Below are positions 20,465 to 33,223 of a DNA stretch of 64,000 bases, one piece after another (within the stretch, counting starts at the first letter, position 1; the number at the start of each line of letters is the position of its first letter). The translations under genes were made by a program, and so were the position numbers. The DNA is from Batkoa obscura (taxonomy: Eukaryota > Entomophthoromycota > Entomophthoromycetes > Entomophthorales > Batkoaceae): contig JASVEC010000009.1 in NCBI GenBank assembly GCA_030770535.1, positions 806,001 through 870,000 on the forward strand, written 5' to 3'. The notes beneath the pieces are model-generated. The model did not search any database. It saw only the letters and a list, made by a program, of their open reading frames with translations, and was not told where the DNA came from.

Positions 20465-22169
20465 ATGCAAGCTTTTATAACTAAACTTCGAAATGGAATT
20501 TCTAAAAACTTTAATACGGTAGGGAGAAGCACATTATATAAACATTGTAATTCATTTACATCAATTTTAACTATTCACAATAACCCAGAGTTTATGGAAT
20601 TTTATAATAAAACAAAAAAAGGAAAAGAAATGTCATTAAAGTTTACCACTAATAATAACAGACTTAATCAAGCAATGTATAAAATTAGTGTTTTAAGGGA
20701 AATAGGAAATAAAAACCAACAAGTAGCATTAATATCAACTATAGTTTTAATATATTTTTTTAATAAATGTAAAAGTTTTGGATTTAATATAAGTAGAAAT
20801 CAATATCAATATGATTATTTAAAAATAATTAATAATAATAAAACACCAACATTACAACCTATTATCAAAAATACAAAAAAAATTAAAGATGAGCAAGTCA
20901 AGATTATTATACAATATTTGATAATTCAACTATTTTATCAAATTTTGATAAAAATAATAATGATGATAAATATTTGTCAGATAATATATATATTAAATAA
21001 AAGTAAAAGAATGATATACAGTAAATATTTTAATGATTTGAAATATAAAGCAGTAGCTAGGTCAACATTTTTCAAATATATACCAAATGATTTTAAAAAT
21101 CCAGCAAGAAAAACAGATTTATGTAATATATGTGCCCAGTATACAGTTAGAAAAAAGTTATTTGAAAATAAAATAAATACAGTGACAAAAAATAAAGCAG
21201 AGATAGAGGAATCTTTTAATAAAGAAAAAAGGTTATATAAATTACATGAATTTTGTGTTGATACTCAAAAAAACATATTTAATGAGACTATTAAAAAATT
21301 AAATAATAAAAGTTGTATAATAATTTTAGACTTTAAACAAAATATGGAAATAGGAACAAGACCAGATCCAATAAACTTAGATCATTACAACAAACAAGCT
21401 ATATCAGTATTAGGGTTTGGCGTTTTATATTTAAAAAATGATAAAACAATAGGCAAAGTTTATTTTGATTATTTATCTGAGATATTAAATCATGATTCAG
21501 CATATGCAGGAGATTGTTTGATTGATTTAATATCTAAAGAGCCTTTATTTAAAAAGTCTACAAAAATTAATATATGGGCAGATACAGGATATCATTTTAA
21601 ATCTCAAGAGTTTTTACATTATATATTTGAAGAAATTTATAAAATAAATAGTAGTTTAAATATTGATCTTAATTTTTTTGCTTTGATGTGAGCATCATGG
21701 AAAAAGTATAGTTGACGGACATTTTGGAAATCTTTCACAGTGAAAAAATAGCTTTGAAGCATTAGGTAAAATAGAAGATATTGATCAATTAATTTCAAAT
21801 GAGATTTTTATTTGTGAACATAATAGAATTGATAACTCAACTGTTAATAATAATAAAACAAATATAATTTTTAAAGTGTAAAGAAACAAAGATATAAAAA
21901 AAATAAAAAAAATAGAAGGTATTAAAAAGTATTTACATTTTATTAAACGTGATAATAAACTACAATGTTATCCAGTATCTGATAGATCAAAAAAAAGCGA
22001 TATGATCTCAATTAAAGTTATAGAGTCTATAGAGGATAGAAAAATTAAAAGGTCAACCCCAGCTTATCTTACAAAAATAACTGAAAATTTAAAAGTTTCA
22101 ATATTTAGTAAGCAAGTAAGTAGCTTATTAGATGATAGAAATCAATTATTAAATGTTGATATTACTTAA
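20465..22169 (+). pseudogene. DDE-like transposase of copy B (about 567 codons, three interruptions)
   Basis: The ATG at 20465 opens a 408-codon frame. The N-terminal domain MQAFITKLRNGISKNF, then TLYKHCNSFTSILTIHNNPEF, is lost from copy A. The Cys block TDLCNICAQY is at about 214-223 and the catalytic core follows: IILDFKQNME (about 298), NHDSAYAGDCL (about 343) and WADTGYHFKSQEFL (about 376). The frame ends with a TGA at 21689-21691; EHHGKSIVDGHFG continues in the next frame. A TGA replaces a likely Trp about 17 codons later and a TAA follows some 45 codons on, after which coding-like sequence (KKYLHFIKRDNKLQCYP) runs to 22169. Copy A has the same three defects. A role in mobilising the M elements is suggested by the shared end sequence. 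Confidence 0.78.
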
Positions 22170-22179
22170 ATTATTGATA

Positions 22180-22321
22180 GCTAAGTTAATAAATAGTCAA
22201 AGAGCAAGTAGTTGTAATAATAAGTAAAAACTATTATTATATTGCTTGTGTTACATAGGGATGGTTAATTATAGTTTTGGGGCTAACCACTCCCTCCCAT
22301 GCAGCTATTTATTAACTTAGC
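22180..22321 (+). repeat. 142-bp structured module of the transposon, copy B
   Basis: Identical 16-bp inverted ends and the same length as 16535-16676. The left inner hairpin differs from copy A mostly by C-to-T and G-to-A changes that keep pairing possible (for example GUAG/CUAC regions becoming GUAA/UUAU). Confidence 0.7.
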
Positions 22322-22702
22322 GATATATTGATAATGTAATTATAATACTAAAATAGTTTATTTATTTGATAGCAAATCTGCAATGTTGGCTGTAAAACAG
22401 TTAACAATAAATATTTTTTAATAAAGTTATATAAAAATATATATTTATTTACATATTACAACTTTGATTAATATCACTATACAGGCTATATTAGTAAAGT
22501 CCTTGCTAATCCAGAAATTTATATTAAATTTGATAAAAATTCCGCTAATTAACAATATAAATTATAACAAAATAATTTAAAACTGTGTCGGGTACTTTTG
22601 GCTTTTAATAAAGAATTTATTTTTATAGAATTTTAAGCAAAGTTTTTAAAATATAAATATTTAAAAATTGGATAAAAAAATGAAACCAATTTGGACACCC
22701 TC

Positions 22703-23900
22703 GTATATTACTTTTATTGTTTTATTTATAATGAAACTTTTAGCATGGTTTTCCAATTTTGGGTTGTTTTTGAGCAAAATAAAGGCACTTATAATTAAGC
22801 TATAGCCCTTTTTATATAATTATTAATACATGAGCTTTATTTTTTATTACTAATAATAGTTAAAGTTAATCAACTATTGTTAAAGCAGTTGAACAATATT
22901 TTATAACATATGTCAATAATTTTATACTTAAATTTTAAATTAGCTATATATTAACATAGGGATGTATTTTTTTTGTTTAAGAATCTTACTAACAATCTTT
23001 CCACACAAATAGCGCTTGAAAATGGAAAAAGTGATGAAGCCAAAAAAGTATATTCATATATTATATTACGACATTTATTTTATAAATTCGCAATGTTGAT
23101 AAACAAGAACAGTTAGAAACCAGCTACAGGGATTTAACAAAAAAAATCAAAAATATGATTTCTTATTATATACTACAACCTTAATATATTGGACTTTTAA
23201 AGTAGTAAACAGTATATGGGGGGTGCTTTTTTTGGCTTCATTTTGTTTTTCCCATCTTTTAAGCGCTATTGAGCGGAAAGATTGTTAGTGAAATTCTTGA
23301 ACAAAAAAACACATCTCTATAGCTGTTATTAAATCATGTTTTTTTATTAACAATCACTTAATTTACAAATAAATGAACTATTAATAGTTTGTTCAATAGT
23401 AAATTAAAATTTACTATTGAAATTTACTTAGTTCATTAAAGTAAACTTTTACCCCATTTTTTATTTCTAATGAATAAATTGAAAATACTCTATAAGTAAA
23501 TATGTAATATGTGTGTTGAAAATAATTTTTAACTATCTTTAACATTTTTTGGGAAATTAGCTCCTCACTATTAACTAATCTGGATGTTTAAAAAATGCAA
23601 GTCAGAAAAAACGAGTTTGTTTTATTAATAAACAGATGTATTTATAATATAGAAGCTCTGGGAATAAATTGATTATAAAATTCCTGTTTTATGAAAGCAT
23701 TTGACTTGGTTTAATTTACTTTTTTTGTTTAGGGAGGATTGTTTACACTAATTGACAAGGTTGTTACAGTGAAAATAAAATATGGAGGTGTTTTTTTTGG
23801 CTTCATTATTTTTCCCATTTTTTAAACGCTATTTCAACAGAAAAGACTGTTTTAGTAAAATTCTTAAACAAAAAAATACATCCCGATATATAAATAAATT
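22703..23900. other. Repeat-laced DNA with three M copies
   Basis: M copies at 22959-23055 (minus), 23218-23318 (plus, target ATAT/ATAG) and 23784-23884 (plus). The intervening sequence shows no gene. Confidence 0.65.
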
Positions 23901-23959
23901 AGCTACTTGAGTATTTTTAATTTTTAATTTTTATTTAATAACCAATCATATACAAATAT

Positions 23960-25190
23960 ACTATTATTTCACAATTACAAAAAATGCCAAATCAAAGAAA
24001 GCCAAGCTAAAGATATTTTACGTAGATTTAAGGAAATTGAAGTAAGACTTGGCAACTTCAATTCTGATGATATGGAAATGTTTATGAATTAATCGAACTT
24101 AATAAAGATTTTTATCTTTAGTTAAACTACTTATATTGACGTTAATATCCATTTACTTAAAATTTTAATAAAAAAGAGCTCAGCTGTTTTCTCGAGTTTT
24201 GGATGAAATGAAAGTTAAAATGAAATCAAATAAAAGGAAAAAAGTAGCTTTTAGTGATGATAAATAAAGGATCTTTTTTTAATTTTTTATATTACTTGAA
24301 AAGTTATGAAAAACATAATAGATTATCTCTTTTCTTTTAATGCTTTTCCTTTTCCATACCACAAAATTATTTCAAAAAAATGAGTTGTATGGAGTTTTTT
24401 TGTTCCAAAGTAAGTAAGTTTATTCAAAAAATAAAAATAAAAGTAAAATTAAAAAAAAGATTTTGACGAATTTCCCTGAGATTGTTAACAGTTGTTTTAG
24501 ATTGCTTAGTACAGGAAGTTTCAAAATGTGCAAGGTATCTTTAATAAAAGTAAAAATTTTTTCAGAAAAACACTAAGCGTACTGTATTGTGTAAAAAGAG
24601 ATAATTTATCCACTTTTCCTGATGGAAGTATTAATGTAGTGGTTTTTAATACGAATCAAATTACATGACTTTGCAACTTTTATTGGATATGTTGGTGGAT
24701 TATTATCATTAATGAAGGTTTTTTTATTAAAAATAATCTCAAAACAAACAGTGGACTTTATATTAGATGATAAAGGCTACAAAGGGAGGTATATAGGCTT
24801 TATACTGATGAAAGTGCCTAAAGAAGGCTCAAATTCAACTCAAGGTGAGAGATCAAATTTAATAAAAAGATAACCAGCTTCAGAGGGGATTATTTAGGAG
24901 AGTTATTATAGGAGGATGAAAACTTTATGGGAATTGCAAGAGGAAAAATTTGAAAAAATTTGGTAGTTATGAATCAAAAAACAATATTCATATTCGTATT
25001 CTTTAACTTAACCAATCGCCATATTAATCTCTTCATCCTTTAAAGGCCTGATAATGGTAAATTTAATAAACGGTTAGCTGTTTTGAAAATAACAATAAAA
25101 AGAGAAAATTATTGATCAAGCAAATAATAGCAGTAGTAGTTCAGCACAAACAACTTCATTTAGATCTCATTCTAACAGTTAAAAAATTGT
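23960..25190 (+). pseudogene. Unidentified decayed coding relic
   Basis: Coding-like stretches appear in changing frames: AKDILRRFKEIEVRLGNF near 24005-24060, DEMKVKMKSNKRKK near 24205, FPDGSINVVVFNTN near 24617, FILDDKGYKGRYIGFI near 24760 and QTTSFRSHSNS near 25150. No long frame remains. Family not recognised; it may be an old mobile-element gene. Confidence is low because AT-rich DNA produces such strings by chance. Confidence 0.3.
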
Positions 25191-26879
25191 TGCTAATTAA
25201 AAGTGTAGATATTGATGATTTTAGATATTATCTCATTTTATTAAACTATTTTGTTATTTTATTAATTAGAGTTTTATAAGGTTTTGAAATGCTTTTAATA
25301 AAAAGTTAATGTAAATCAAATCAAATCAAATGCTTTCATAAAACAGGAGTTTTTACAATTAATTTTACTTACAGAGTATTTTTAATTTGTTAAAAATAAA
25401 CAAATGGGTAAAAATAACTTTTAAATCAATTAGGATGGATCTTACTAATAGCTTATCTTTTGTTTGTTCTCCATTAAAGCATCTATATTTGTAAATCAAA
25501 TGGAGATGTATTTTTTTCTTTAGTTTTACTAACTATTCTACTTAAATAACGCTTAAAAGATGGAAAAAGTGATGAAATAAAAAAAACGCCCCCAAATGAT
25601 TAATGAAAAACGTGATTATTAATGCATGTGTTGTTTATCAATTTTAGCTCTTATATATTGTATGAAATTGATAAATAACTGGGAAAGCTTTTTAGTTTTA
25701 AAAAGAATATTTAAGAAATTGTGCATATTTAATGACTTTAAAATTTTTTGTAATAATGATTAAAAGTTAAATATTAAAATTAGAATAATATCAATGCCAA
25801 GTTTTCAGCTCTAATTTCAATGCTGATATTAAAAACGATCTTAAAGCTAAAACTGATATTAAAATGAAAGATCTTAAAAACATGGTTAAAGCTAAAAAAA
25901 GTTGGATGGTAATGTTAAAAAAAATTATTATATCAAACTCTTATAATTTTTAATGAGTATTAAACAATACTACAATCAACTTTCACTTTTTAGTTTTAAG
26001 AGCCATATTTATAAAATATATACCAAGTTTTAAGCTTTTGATTTTGAACCAGCGCATCTCTTTTTTGGCTTTTTCTATCTTTTAAAGTGGAAATTGCTTG
26101 AAATCCCAGTCTTACTTATTTTTAGTATCTTTCAACTTTCTCAAAAAGCGAAAAAGGCGTTGAGGTTTTTATTAAGTAGCTTTACTTTCCGTCCATTAAT
26201 TTTTAATCAATACTAATAAAGCATTTGGTATTATGTAATTCTTCAAAAATTTAAACAGAAATATTAATATTAAATAATACTAAACAATTAGCAATATGGG
26301 GGATGTACTTTTTTGTTTAAGAATTTTATTAACAATTGTTTTACTCAAATAGCGCTTAAAATAGAAAAAGTGATGAAATCAAAAAAAACACCCCTATATA
26401 TATATATGGTGGGTTTTGATTTTTATCTTTTGTTGATAATTTTTATAGTAGCAAGAAGTAGTTAATATATTCATTCAAACATGATCAGCTATTTACATTT
26501 TCTGTAATTTTATTATATGATTAAAGAATTTTGAATTTAAAAACACATTAACTTTCTAGATCTTACTTACATTTCTAATAGATATATAGCTTAAATAATA
26601 TAATACTTAGATTAAAAATCAAAACAACACAAGATAAAATTTATTAGTAATAGTAGATTTTTGATTTTAAGGCTTGATTAAAGTTTATTTTAAATAATTC
26701 ATACTTGCTACGCATGCATAAACTGTTAGTAGTATTGGTTGTGTAATTTTGAGTTTTATTTAAGTTTAAATGCACAATACATAAAGTAAAAATTATTGCC
26801 AGGATTTCCATATCTATAGCATAAGGTTTGGCGATTTTCAACTCTTATTCTTATTGATTTATATTTATCTGGTGGTACC
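25191..26879. other. Gene-free stretch with two M copies
   Basis: M at 25502-25593 (minus, perfect AAAT flanks) and 26298-26395 (minus, ATAT flanks). No host gene is apparent. Confidence 0.6.
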
Positions 26880-29800
26880 AGATGCATATTTAAAAACAAA
26901 TTGCAAAGCCTGAGTGAATATCTTTTGTTAAACCATTATCAGTATAGATTGGATAAACATTCTCTTGTAAAAGATTGGTAAGTATTGAAGAATTACTGTA
27001 ATTGTATTGTAACTAACTTTTTTAACATTAATGTTTTGTGAGTACTGATTTTGAGCATGTCTTTTTTTAAATTTGTATTTGTTAATTTCAACCTTTTCAT
27101 AATTAATTTCATTAATTCTTTACTCAATGTAGTAATGAGCCTAAAAGTAGAAAAATTACGAATTGTAAATTCTAAAATGATTTAGCCAGTTTATAACAAA
27201 TCAGCGTGGCTAATATTCACTTTGTTAAATTAATTCTAAATACCATATAGTTTTAGATGATGGAATTATATCAATATGAGTTGCTTTTCTTAAAGAATAA
27301 TTGTTTATAAATTAAATATTTTAAACGTTGATCAATATAAAGTTGGCTTGGTTTGTAATATTAAAAGGAATAAATTTGAGTTTTGCACATAAATTCAACT
27401 GATTAAATACATAACCCATTTTGGGATTGAATTTTTTCCCGTCTACAAAATTTATAACATTATCTTAGGTATAATCCATATTTATATACCAAGAATTCTT
27501 TTGAGTGCTAAACTGCCATTAATCTCGAAAACAGCCCATATATCTAAATATTTCGTTATTTGTTGGGATTGATTTAAATAGTTTGAGATTGCCTGTAATA
27601 TCTTTTAGTTGAAATGTTTCTTGTGTTAAAAATGATTTTTTTTTACAATTGAGAATTAAATTCATGTTTTCTATAAAACCTTAATTTCTTTTAAAGTTAT
27701 CTTCCATGTACTTTTTATACAGGTTTAGCAATTAATACCAATGTCGTCAGCTGCTGTTAAATGGTTTATATAGATTGAGTTTATTTTATATCCCTACTTT
27801 ACTTCTATACTTTTAAGTTTAGTTAATAGGTCAATCAAAATAGTTTATGGTAATAGGGGTAATGGGATCCCCTCTGTTCAAGTCCATATGTTGGAGTGTA
27901 TCCATTGATATGACCATAAAAAGTTCTGACTTTATAATTTTTATGTGTAAAATTAAACTTTAATAAATTCATAAATTCTTTTGGAAAGTTTTAAGCCTTT
28001 AGGCTTTAATTAAAGATTCACAAATTACAGAATCGTAACTTGTCAAATATCTAAAGAAACAATAATGAATTTCTTTGAAACTTAAATTCATTTATTATCA
28101 ATCGTAGAATTAAAATTGGTTTATGAATGGATTTTGTCTTTAGTAAATAAAACCAAAATTCGTGTTTATAAAAATATCCCCATTAAACAAAATACTTTGG
28201 ATCCTCTATTAAATTAACTAAAATTGAAGGCAATAACTTTCAATAATAGCCTTCTAATAAAGCTATTGGTCTAAAGCATTCGACATCTCCTAACCAATTT
28301 TTATCTTCAGGTATGGTATAGTTTCCAAATTTTATAAATTAATTAGATTTGGAAAGACATTTGTTTTTATTATATTAAAATTGAAACCAAATTTGATAAA
28401 ACATTATTTAGGTGCCTTTTTCCAAAACTTATCTGAGTTCTTGTTCTTGATATTCCCCTTGGTGGTGATTCTTATTTGTTAGCTTTGAAGTAATCAATTT
28501 TAAATCTGTCTAAAGTTATTTTTTCCACAATATCATTAAAACATGTATTGCTTTTATTGTATTCTGTTTAATATAGTCGATAGTTTGGTTTATAATTTGG
28601 ATTTATAGTCACATAATTTCGGAAATAGTTATAGTTATAAATTTCGTTTATTACGATTTGTAAATTTTACCACCTGTGATTCCATAATTTGTTTTCACAA
28701 AAGAAAGGTCTTACTTAGTGTAAAATTTTTCTTTAGGTGAATTTCGTTGAGTGTTCGTTCTACTAAAATCTACCACATGTATCAAAAGTTAATTTTCTTA
28801 CAATTAATATAATAATAATGTCTTATCAATTTTTTAATTTATTTGTTCCAATTTTGGATTCGACTGTATTTTCTGGAGTTTGTTTGGTGTATTTCTATTT
28901 CTATTGTAAAACAGTATTGATTAAAATCTTGTGTCGTGGGATATGTTCGCTTTAATTGTTGATTTTGATAATTTTTTTAATAAATCGCGATAAACATTTT
29001 GGGTTTATTCCTTAATAATTTGGAGTATTCGTTTTCTCCATATAAATTAATTGCTTCTTTTATGATCTTCCTCTTTTTTATTGTTATATTGTGGTTAGCA
29101 TTTTGCTCCAGATTGCGCTTAAAAGCTCATTCCAGGTTAGATTAAACCAATCTCATATTTTATCATTTATATTCTTGAGCATAAAACATGAAACTTTTCT
29201 CGACTAATTCTTTACATTTTGTCACTCTTTTAAATCTTTCTAAATAATCAACTTGAATCAATCCATAGTAAGTCTGAAGTACATATCACAATATCCTATG
29301 ATTTGAAGTATTTATCATTTTCATCAATTTTACCCTATAAAACATATCAACTTATGTTTTTAGATACTAGCATGTAATTTACAGGTATGTACAATTTTGT
29401 CATACATAAACTCTCAAGTATCAATAAGATTGTAATTAGCAATAACATGATTTATAAGTTATTCACTCCCATTTGTTTGATTCCATTGTATTATCCACAT
29501 ATTTGACTGTAGATTGGTTGAAGTCCCTACCGGTAGCAATCAAGCTTGAATGTCTATAATTAAACTATCTAAATAATTTGTAGTTTGGTCTTTCAATAAC
29601 AAACATTCTGTAGGAAGTTTCATAATCAATCAACTTAATGAAGTAATAAAAACTAACCAAATGGATGGATTTTGAAATTTCCTGTCATTCCAATATTTAT
29701 TAAGAATAACTATTATATATCTTTATTTACATTAACTTGAGCCATATGAGTATATAAATTACGTTTTCTTGATTCATGTTTTAATTGTACAAATTTTCAG

Positions 29801-30380
29801 AGATAATGTTATTTCTATTAAGGTAAAAAGAAGCACAATTGTATCTTTTAATAACATCTGGTACAAAACTAATTATGTTTTGCTTTATTAATTTTATTAA
29901 CGGTTGAGCTTTTACAATATCATTTATTTTAGGATTTTAACTGCTAGACCGTCCATCATCTCCAAGTTACTTACCTTTATTTGGACATAGGTAGTATGCA
30001 TGTTAGTATGTCAAACTTGGAGTTAAAATAAATATATAAGTCAAACAAAGTAACATTGTTTATTTAAAATTTTATTTATAATATCTATAATTATTTTAGA
30101 TTAGTAAAATTTGTTATTTGTTCAATTACTTTACATTCCCAATTCCATTGATTTATCTATTGTCATTTTTAAAATCAGGCTTATTTTTAGAGTTATCTTT
30201 AGAAACATTTTTAGAGTTCATTTTTGGTTTTTTATGAATTAAATGTTTTTGTTTAAAACAGTGAGAATTGGATTGAGACATCATTATCTTTAGAATGTAA
30301 TCAATCCATGTTTCAAGTTTTGTAATAATAGCACTTTGATCTTTAATAGCTTCTGAAATTTTCTTCACAGTAATCCCCAT
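26880..30380 (-). mobile_element. Decayed non-LTR retrotransposon (LINE)
   Basis: Read on the minus strand, the order of parts is that of a LINE with an endonuclease-type N-half and a reverse transcriptase. Near 29000-29060 a linker reads AINLYGENEYSKLLRNKP. Near 28260-28330 comes a CFRPI-like segment, near 28030-28060 SYDSVICESL, near 27850-27895 YTPTYGLEQ then GDPITPIT (the GLxQGDPxSP motif), and near 27733-27757 TAADDIGI (the catalytic ADD). Frame breaks and stops occur every few dozen codons. At 30153-30380 a short frame with ITKLETWIDYILKIM and a basic Lys/Asn tail may be the end of ORF1. The reverse transcriptase would have copied the element RNA at a nicked target. The motifs resemble LINEs of Glomeromycota and Mucoromycota type (general recollection, not a search). 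Confidence 0.7.
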
Positions 30381-32640
30381 ATTATATAAACCAAGATAGT
30401 CAGTAATAGGAGGGACTGGAATTGGGTGATTCTATTTTGTTGGTTTCTTTTAATAGGGAGGAGTTTCCTCGAGAAATTATAGTGAAACCAAAACCATTTT
30501 GGAATTTTAAGCTCTGTTGAGGACAGTATCACCATTAGTGGTAAGATGTTAAACTTGCTCTTTGTCTCACTTTATGTTTTATTGGGGGACAGTTCTACTA
30601 AATGAGAAAAATTAACAATAAAAAAAAAATTTAGTGCATCTAGGTACTTTTGAGGGGGGACCTGTTTCAGTTTCAGCACCAAAGATTTTAAAATATAAGA
30701 TTGATTTTCTAAATCTGGGAGGTAAACTAAAAGATCAATATACATAAATTGTGGCAGCTACTTTAAAAACAATATAATTATGGGTTTTTTTACTACTTTT
30801 CTTTAAATAAATTTGGAATATTCAGTTTCCAATAGCTTTTTCAATTTATTTAGAGTTATCAATTTTATTTTTAGTAATAATCTAAATTGACTAAAACAGA
30901 AGCAATATAAAGTTCAGTGTTAATTAACTTGAGTATTAAATGGAGCGGAGTCTTCCATTATGGGCAAAAATAAATGCAAATGGTTTAGGTATTAATAATT
31001 TAGTTGTTTTTTGAGTAGTTTAAGTAAAATTTTTATATAAATTGAATTTTCTTATATGGTTTAAATAAAACTTGAGGGGGGTGCTTTGTATTAGCTTATT
31101 TTGAAGCAAAACGTAAAAAAATTGTTATCGTTACTAATCGACTTTAAATACGGTAATAAATTGTATTGAATAAGTTTTATAAATTTAAACTTTGGGTTAG
31201 TTTTAAAAACTGTATCAGATTGATTTGGCTTAAAAGTAGAAAGGTAAATATGGGGGTGTTTTTTTTAGCTTCATCACTTTTTCCATCTTTTAAGCGTTAT
31301 TCGAGTGGAAAAATTGTTAGTAAAATTCTTAAACAAAAAAATACATCCCCAAATAACCAATCCCCTTAAACCAAATTACTAAAAAGAAAATTGAAAAGTG
31401 GAATGATAAAAAAAGCTTCTGTTTTGTAGGCAAACACTTTAGCATTGGGTTGCAGGGCTATTTTAAAACACACCTTTATAAAAACATACAATTAAAAGCA
31501 TATCCTTTTAAAGAATTTATTTGAATTTCATTGAAATATATTTAATTAAACAATGAACTTACTAATTGCAAATATTTTTTTATTTTATTAACTATAACAA
31601 AATTATAATACAAATAACTTTAATTTAAGCTAGATATTTTTTATTTTAAATTTAATCTGATTCAACAAATTTAATAAACTCAAAATAAATCTGTCTGATT
31701 AAACAATCAAATAAATTGTTTTTAAATTGGCTTAAAACACAATATAAAAGGAGATTAAAAATTTTTAAAAATTGGAAAAAAGTATTAATTTATTTACTAA
31801 CAAATATTTTTGGAAATTAGTTTTTGTGATTATAATTTAAAGTTTTTAGATAGTTTTTTTTTTTAAGTTAAATTATAATTAGTTTAAAAATAACTATCTA
31901 AAGTTTACTTTTTATTGTAAAGTAAATGTTTTAATTTCAAAAAAATTAAACATAAAATATTTTATACTTGGAATATATAATCTTATTTATTGCTCAAAAA
32001 TAACCAATTAGATTAACTTGAAAGGTTTAATGCAGATTATTATATATTTACATTTAATTTAATTAAAAAATTCTTTCTCTTGTTGGTAAAAATTGCCAAA
32101 ATCTGCAATTTTTTAATTTGTATTTATATTTATTATAAAAACTAATGTTGGGGTTTAGTTTGGTAATATTATTTACATAATTTCAATAGTACAATAAACA
32201 TATAAAAAGACATTAATTAATAAAAGTAAAATAAAGCAAAAATTATTAAAATTATATTTTAATAATACTATATATATATTAAATACTTCAAAAGGCCAAT
32301 TAATTAAATATGGAGTAAGTTATAGTATTTTGTATCTATAAATTAATTATATTATTAAATAAATTTTTATAGTTTTATGATTTCTTTTATTGCATATTTT
32401 TTAGATTATTTAATAAAAATTATATATTAATAATATTCAATATTAAAATAAAGCTAAAAAATATGATTATCAATGCATATGTATCCTGTTTACTAACTTA
32501 AAAGTCTATTTAAAAACAAAATTAACAAAAATTGATTTGGGGATTTTTTTGATTTCATCACTTTTTCCATTTTTTAAGCGCTATTTGAGCGAAAAGATTG
32601 TTAGTAAAATCCTTAAACAAAAAAATACATCTCCATATAA
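30381..32640. other. Gene-free stretch with two M copies
   Basis: M at 31252-31350 (plus, GGGGGTGT to ACATCCCC) and 32539-32634 (plus, left flank ATTT). Around 30400-31100 there are G-rich patches (AGGGGGGACC) unlike the surrounding DNA but no readable gene. Confidence 0.55.
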
Positions 32641-32760
32641 TATTTACTTAATAATTCAACTATTTTAAGTTTTTAAATTTGTAAGTCTTTAATGTATGAT
32701 TAGCTAAATATAAAAATTTAACTTAAAAGACTTATTTTTTTAATTTTTTAATTATATGTT

Positions 32761-33223
32761 TGTGAAAGTTGGTACTCAGTGATTGGAGTTAAAAGCAGTT
32801 CTAGCTTAATTAACTGGCCGTAAATCAAAAGGTCTTAGTTTATGTAACTAAGATAGACTTAACTTAATAGGAATAGTGCGCAATAAGCTACAAACTATAT
32901 AAAATAAATGGGGATGTCTTTTTTTGTTTAAGGATTTTACTAACAATCTTTTCGCTCAAACAGTGCTTAAAAAATGGAAAAAATAATGAAATCAAAAAAA
33001 CACTCCCAAATAGAATAGAAGATGCTACTGTAAAATCTACGCAAGATGTTGTCAGAAAGACTTAGTGACTTTATTATAAGTGTAATATTAGGGAGCAATT
33101 CAATTAAAAAGCATCAAGTTATTATGTTGAAGAATCTCTTTTATACTCCAACTAGTTTTGTAAACAAGTCAAGTGATTACTATGCGATAATCAATCATAG
33201 AGCTGATGAAACAATATTTCACA
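32761..33223 (+). mobile_element. S element, copy 8 (left arm of the palindrome)
   Basis: TGTGAAAG to TTTCACA with an M (32910-33007) at the same AAAT site as in copy 3, but here without a nested second M. Confidence 0.8.

Larger units (their letters stand above)
19746..22702 (+). mobile_element. DNA transposon copy B (GGGGGTGTCC ends), most complete
   Basis: The left end GGGGGTGTCCGAATTGG and right end CCAATTTGGACACCCTC are inverted repeats with ATAT on the left and GTAT on the right. Order inside: an M (19915-20010), an S (20018-20372), the transposase with its full N-terminus (20465-22169), the 142-bp structured module (22180-22321) and about 380 bp to the right end. It shares with copy A the same transposase interruptions, so both descend from one already defective source and were probably moved by a transposase made elsewhere. 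Confidence 0.88.
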
